A stretch of DNA of 9,400 bases, taken from an uncultured Acidimicrobiales bacterium (GTDB taxonomy: Bacteria > Actinomycetota > Acidimicrobiia > Acidimicrobiales > UBA10347). The notes under the pieces were generated by a model. That model saw only the letters and a list, made by a program, of their open reading frames with translations, ran no database searches and was not told where the DNA came from. Both the position numbers and the translations under genes were made by a program. Below, one piece after another: positions 7,414 through 9,400 of this stretch. Every line of letters starts with the position of its first letter. Positions within the stretch are counted from its first letter, which is position 1. The stretch covers positions 1-9,400 of the forward strand of contig CALDGN010000171.1 in NCBI GenBank assembly GCA_937942965.1. The letters run 5' to 3'.

Positions 7414-9400
7414 TTATCGAGGCGGTTTGTCGACGATGAGGCCAGCTGCGGCGAGGGTCGTGATCTCGTCATCAGCGAAGCCATTGCGGCGCAAGACGGC
7501 CACGTTGTGTTGCCCGAGCGTTGGGGCCGGTCCGGTCAGTTCGATGGTTGTGGCGGACATATCGATTGGCGTCCGCGGCACGGTGAAGTCGCCAATATCT
7601 GGTTGCGGAACCGTCCACCACAGGCCGACCTCGTGGAGCTGCGGGTCCCCGAGCAACTGCGGCGCGGTCGCCGTGATCCCGGCAGCGATGCCTCGGGCCT
7701 GCAACATATGCATGAGTTCGGTCGCATCGGATTCGGCCGCGAGGGCAGCGAGTGATGAGCCGTCGAGGAAGTCGATGAGCGCTTCGTGTTCGGCGCCCTC
7801 GTGGGCCGTGACGGCAATCCACGCATCGGCGCCACGGCACCGGAACGTGTCGTTGACGGCCACGCCGGGCAGCGGACTGCCAGGGGCGTACGGCCCGTCG
7901 ATCTGGGCTTCGAGCACCCGGTCACCGATCGCCGCGATCGTTGATTCAAACTGCGCGGCTTCGATCGTGCATCCGCCTCCGCCATGAACCGAAGCCCAGA
8001 GTGCTCCGAGCGCGGCGGAGCAGGCGTGCAGTCCCGCAACGGGATCCGGCCAGGCGATGCCGCCCTTCCATGGATAGTCGTCGGGGTAGCCCGTGAGCCA
8101 TGACAAGCCTGCGTGTGAGTCCACGCACGAGCCATAAGCAAGCCAGTGCTCGGCTGGACCCGATCGGCCATAGCCCGGCATGGTCAGGTAGATGAGATCC
8201 GGATTGAGTTCGTGTAGCCGATCTTCGGCCAGCCCGAACTGGGGCATGACCCGGGAGCTGAAGTTCTCGATCAGGAGATGGGCGTTGGGAACGAGTCGCT
8301 CGAACGCGGCTTGGCCGTCTTCATGCTGCAGATCCAGGGCCAGTGACTGTTTGCCGATTGCGTACTTGGCGTGGTGCCCATTGCGGTTCCACGGACGTTC
8401 GCCCGCCTCGTTGTCGGGGTAGTACGAACACGCGTCGATGAACGGCTGCGGCAAGTGCTGCGGCCCGCGAGCCAGAGGCGCCTCGACCCACAAGACATCG
8501 GCGCCGAGATCGCTGAGCGTGCGTGTGCACAACGGGCCGGCCCAGACGCGGGCCAGGTCAAGGACCCGCAGGCCTTCGAGGGGGCGGGATGGTTCGGCGC
8601 TCGGTTGCCATGCGCCACCCGCCGCAGGCTGACGGTGCGAGATCGCGAACGGCGGCCCGGGCACCTGGTGCTCGGGCGAACCCTCGGCGTCGGTGAAGAA
8701 CTCGCGAGCAATGAGGTGCGGGTCGTCGAGCAGCTCAAGAGGGGAGCGCAGCGGACACGCCGGAATCCGCATCGCTTGAAACAGATCGACGACGTCATCA
8801 ACGTCTTGCTCCGCAAGCCACTCGAGGAGCGGGCCGTCCAGGAGCTCTGGGTGTTGCTGGAAATCGAGCGGCGACTCGATGCCCGGAAGATCCATCAGGT
8901 GCATCAACCCGGTCACTGCGAGGAGTGCATCGGCTTGCTGGTTCGTGACACAGGTGATCGCGATCCAGCCATCGCGGCATGGGTAGGGACCGTTGGGTTG
9001 GCCCTGGCCGGTGTAGCGATTGCCGAGTCTGGTCAGGACATCGTGGGTCAAGTTCCATCGCAGCAGCGTCATCTGGTGCAGGGCAACCATCACCTGGTGA
9101 TGATTCACCTCGACGAGCTGGCCACCGTGCCCCCGGTCTCGAGCGAACAGTGCAGCCATCGCTCCAACGAACGCGTAGAGCCCAGCTGCGACCGCAGGCT
9201 GGTCCGGCGGGCCCGGCAACGGAGCACGGTCGGGAGCGCCGTAGAGGTGCGAGTGTCCGCTGAGCGCGTAGTCGACCAGGTCGCTCGAGCGCCACGAGGC
9301 GTACGGGCCGGTCGAGCCGAACGGGGTCACCGCCACCTGGACCGTCCGCTCCGAGGCGACACGCCTCGGAGCGAACCCACAGGTCGCTGAGCTTTCGATC
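7414..9400 (-). CDS. Tandem CaiB/BaiF (class III) CoA-transferase, N-terminus off window
   Basis: The frame stays open to the right edge (IESSATCGF... before TVQVAVTPFGSTGPY), so the true start is beyond 9400; the GTG at 9336 is internal. Residues below count that GTG codon as 1. Two class III CoA-transferase units are fused. The first lacks its N-terminal part here and shows TPFGSTGPY (4-12), GGQLVEV (71-77) and NGPYPCRDGWIAI (115-127). The second starts near 251: LEGLRVLDLARVWAGP, LSDLGADVLWVE, LIENFSSRVM, LTMPGYGRSGP, DTFRCRGADAWIAV, and ends at 640. Such enzymes move CoA between carboxylic acids through a mixed anhydride on an active-site Asp. By eye that position is Gln81 in the first unit and Glu464 in the second. 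Tandem architecture is known, for example in DddD. Substrate is unknown. It is cotranscribed in direction with the downstream genes but separated from them by 183 bp. Confidence 0.92.
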   Translation of the reverse strand, partial: IESSATCGFAPRRVASERTVQVAVTPFGSTGPYASWRSSDLVDYALSGHSHLYGAPDRAPLPGPPDQPAVAAGLYAFVGAMAALFARDRGHGGQLVEVNHHQVMVALHQMTLLRWNLTHDVLTRLGNRYTGQGQPNGPYPCRDGWIAITCVTNQQADALLAVTGLMHLMDLPGIESPLDFQQHPELLDGPLLEWLAEQDVDDVVDLFQAMRIPACPLRSPLELLDDPHLIAREFFTDAEGSPEHQVPGPPFAISHRQPAAGGAWQPSAEPSRPLEGLRVLDLARVWAGPLCTRTLSDLGADVLWVEAPLARGPQHLPQPFIDACSYYPDNEAGERPWNRNGHHAKYAIGKQSLALDLQHEDGQAAFERLVPNAHLLIENFSSRVMPQFGLAEDRLHELNPDLIYLTMPGYGRSGPAEHWLAYGSCVDSHAGLSWLTGYPDDYPWKGGIAWPDPVAGLHACSAALGALWASVHGGGGCTIEAAQFESTIAAIGDRVLEAQIDGPYAPGSPLPGVAVNDTFRCRGADAWIAVTAHEGAEHEALIDFLDGSSLAALAAESDATELMHMLQARGIAAGITATAPQLLGDPQLHEVGLWWTVPQPDIGDFTVPRTPIDMSATTIELTGPAPTLGQHNVAVLRRNGFADDEITTLAAAGLIVDKPPR
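9347..9373. repeat. 12-bp perfect inverted repeat with 3-nt loop inside the CoA-transferase frame
   Basis: Arms 9347-9358 (CGCTCCGAGGCG) and 9362-9373 are exact reverse complements around a 3-nt loop. The element lies within the open reading frame of the first CaiB unit, encoding APRRVASER just before the conserved TPFG strand. Its geometry matches the terminator hairpin at 2192-2220, but it is intragenic. Its role is unknown; it could be chance, a pause or termination site, or mark a coding oddity at this edge. Confidence 0.6.

Noticed and set aside
7227..7484. Small minus-strand frame of 85 residues crossing the intergenic gap, with an ATGA overlap to the response regulator start and a CDEC motif.
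   Set aside because: All its usable start codons lie inside the CoA-transferase gene, the peptide has no family resemblance, and the gap part lacks an in-frame ATG or GTG. The ATGA overlap is probably chance.
9088..9102. Inverted repeat CATCACC-T-GGTGATG.
   Set aside because: Only 7 bp with a 1-nt centre inside a conserved coding segment (NHHQVM), so it is adequately explained by codons.
8371..9390. Long plus-strand open frame of 339 residues opposite the CoA-transferase.
   Set aside because: It is the mirror of a well-conserved coding frame in GC-rich DNA, with an Arg/Val-rich composition and no recognisable domain.

Overview
The window is high-GC DNA with strongly GC-biased third codon positions and densely packed genes. 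It carries a fused single-chain acyl-CoA carboxylase, a tandem CaiB/BaiF CoA-transferase and a secreted cellulase-type enzyme with a Pro-Glu-Thr linker. Together these suggest a free-living Actinomycetota; an Acidimicrobiia-type lineage is my best guess. This is inference from protein style only, as no rRNA or other phylogenetic marker is present.

Layout: positions 1-2167 (+) hold the 3' part of a glycoside hydrolase family 44 (GH44) gene whose signal peptide and first residues lie off the left edge. It ends in a Pro/Glu/Thr linker and an unassigned C-terminal domain. A perfect 13-bp-stem hairpin (2192-2220) separates it from a convergent minus-strand block covering the rest of the window. 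In transcription order that block is: a tandem CaiB/BaiF CoA-transferase (9400-7414, N-terminus off the right edge); a 183-bp non-coding gap with direct repeats and palindromes; a receiver-only response regulator (7230-6589); a TauD/TfdA-type Fe(II)/2-oxoglutarate dioxygenase (6545-5673); and a long-chain-type acyl-CoA carboxylase with biotin carboxylase, biotin carrier and carboxyltransferase in one chain (5615-2229).

The last three minus-strand genes are spaced by 43 and 57 bp and could be one transcript. With the CoA-transferase upstream they suggest processing of a carboxylic acid: CoA activation, hydroxylation and acyl-CoA carboxylation. The substrate cannot be read from the sequence. 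The GH44 gene is convergent and probably functionally unrelated (extracellular beta-glucan breakdown). No tRNA, rRNA, CRISPR array, insertion sequence or phage gene was seen, and no stretch over 300 bp lacks a gene.

The best leads are the unassigned C-terminal domain of the GH44 enzyme, the non-canonical catalytic positions in both halves of the CoA-transferase, the receiver-only regulator with an altered acidic pocket, the 7-4-7 direct repeat just upstream of that regulator, and a perfect 12-bp-stem hairpin inside the CoA-transferase reading frame.
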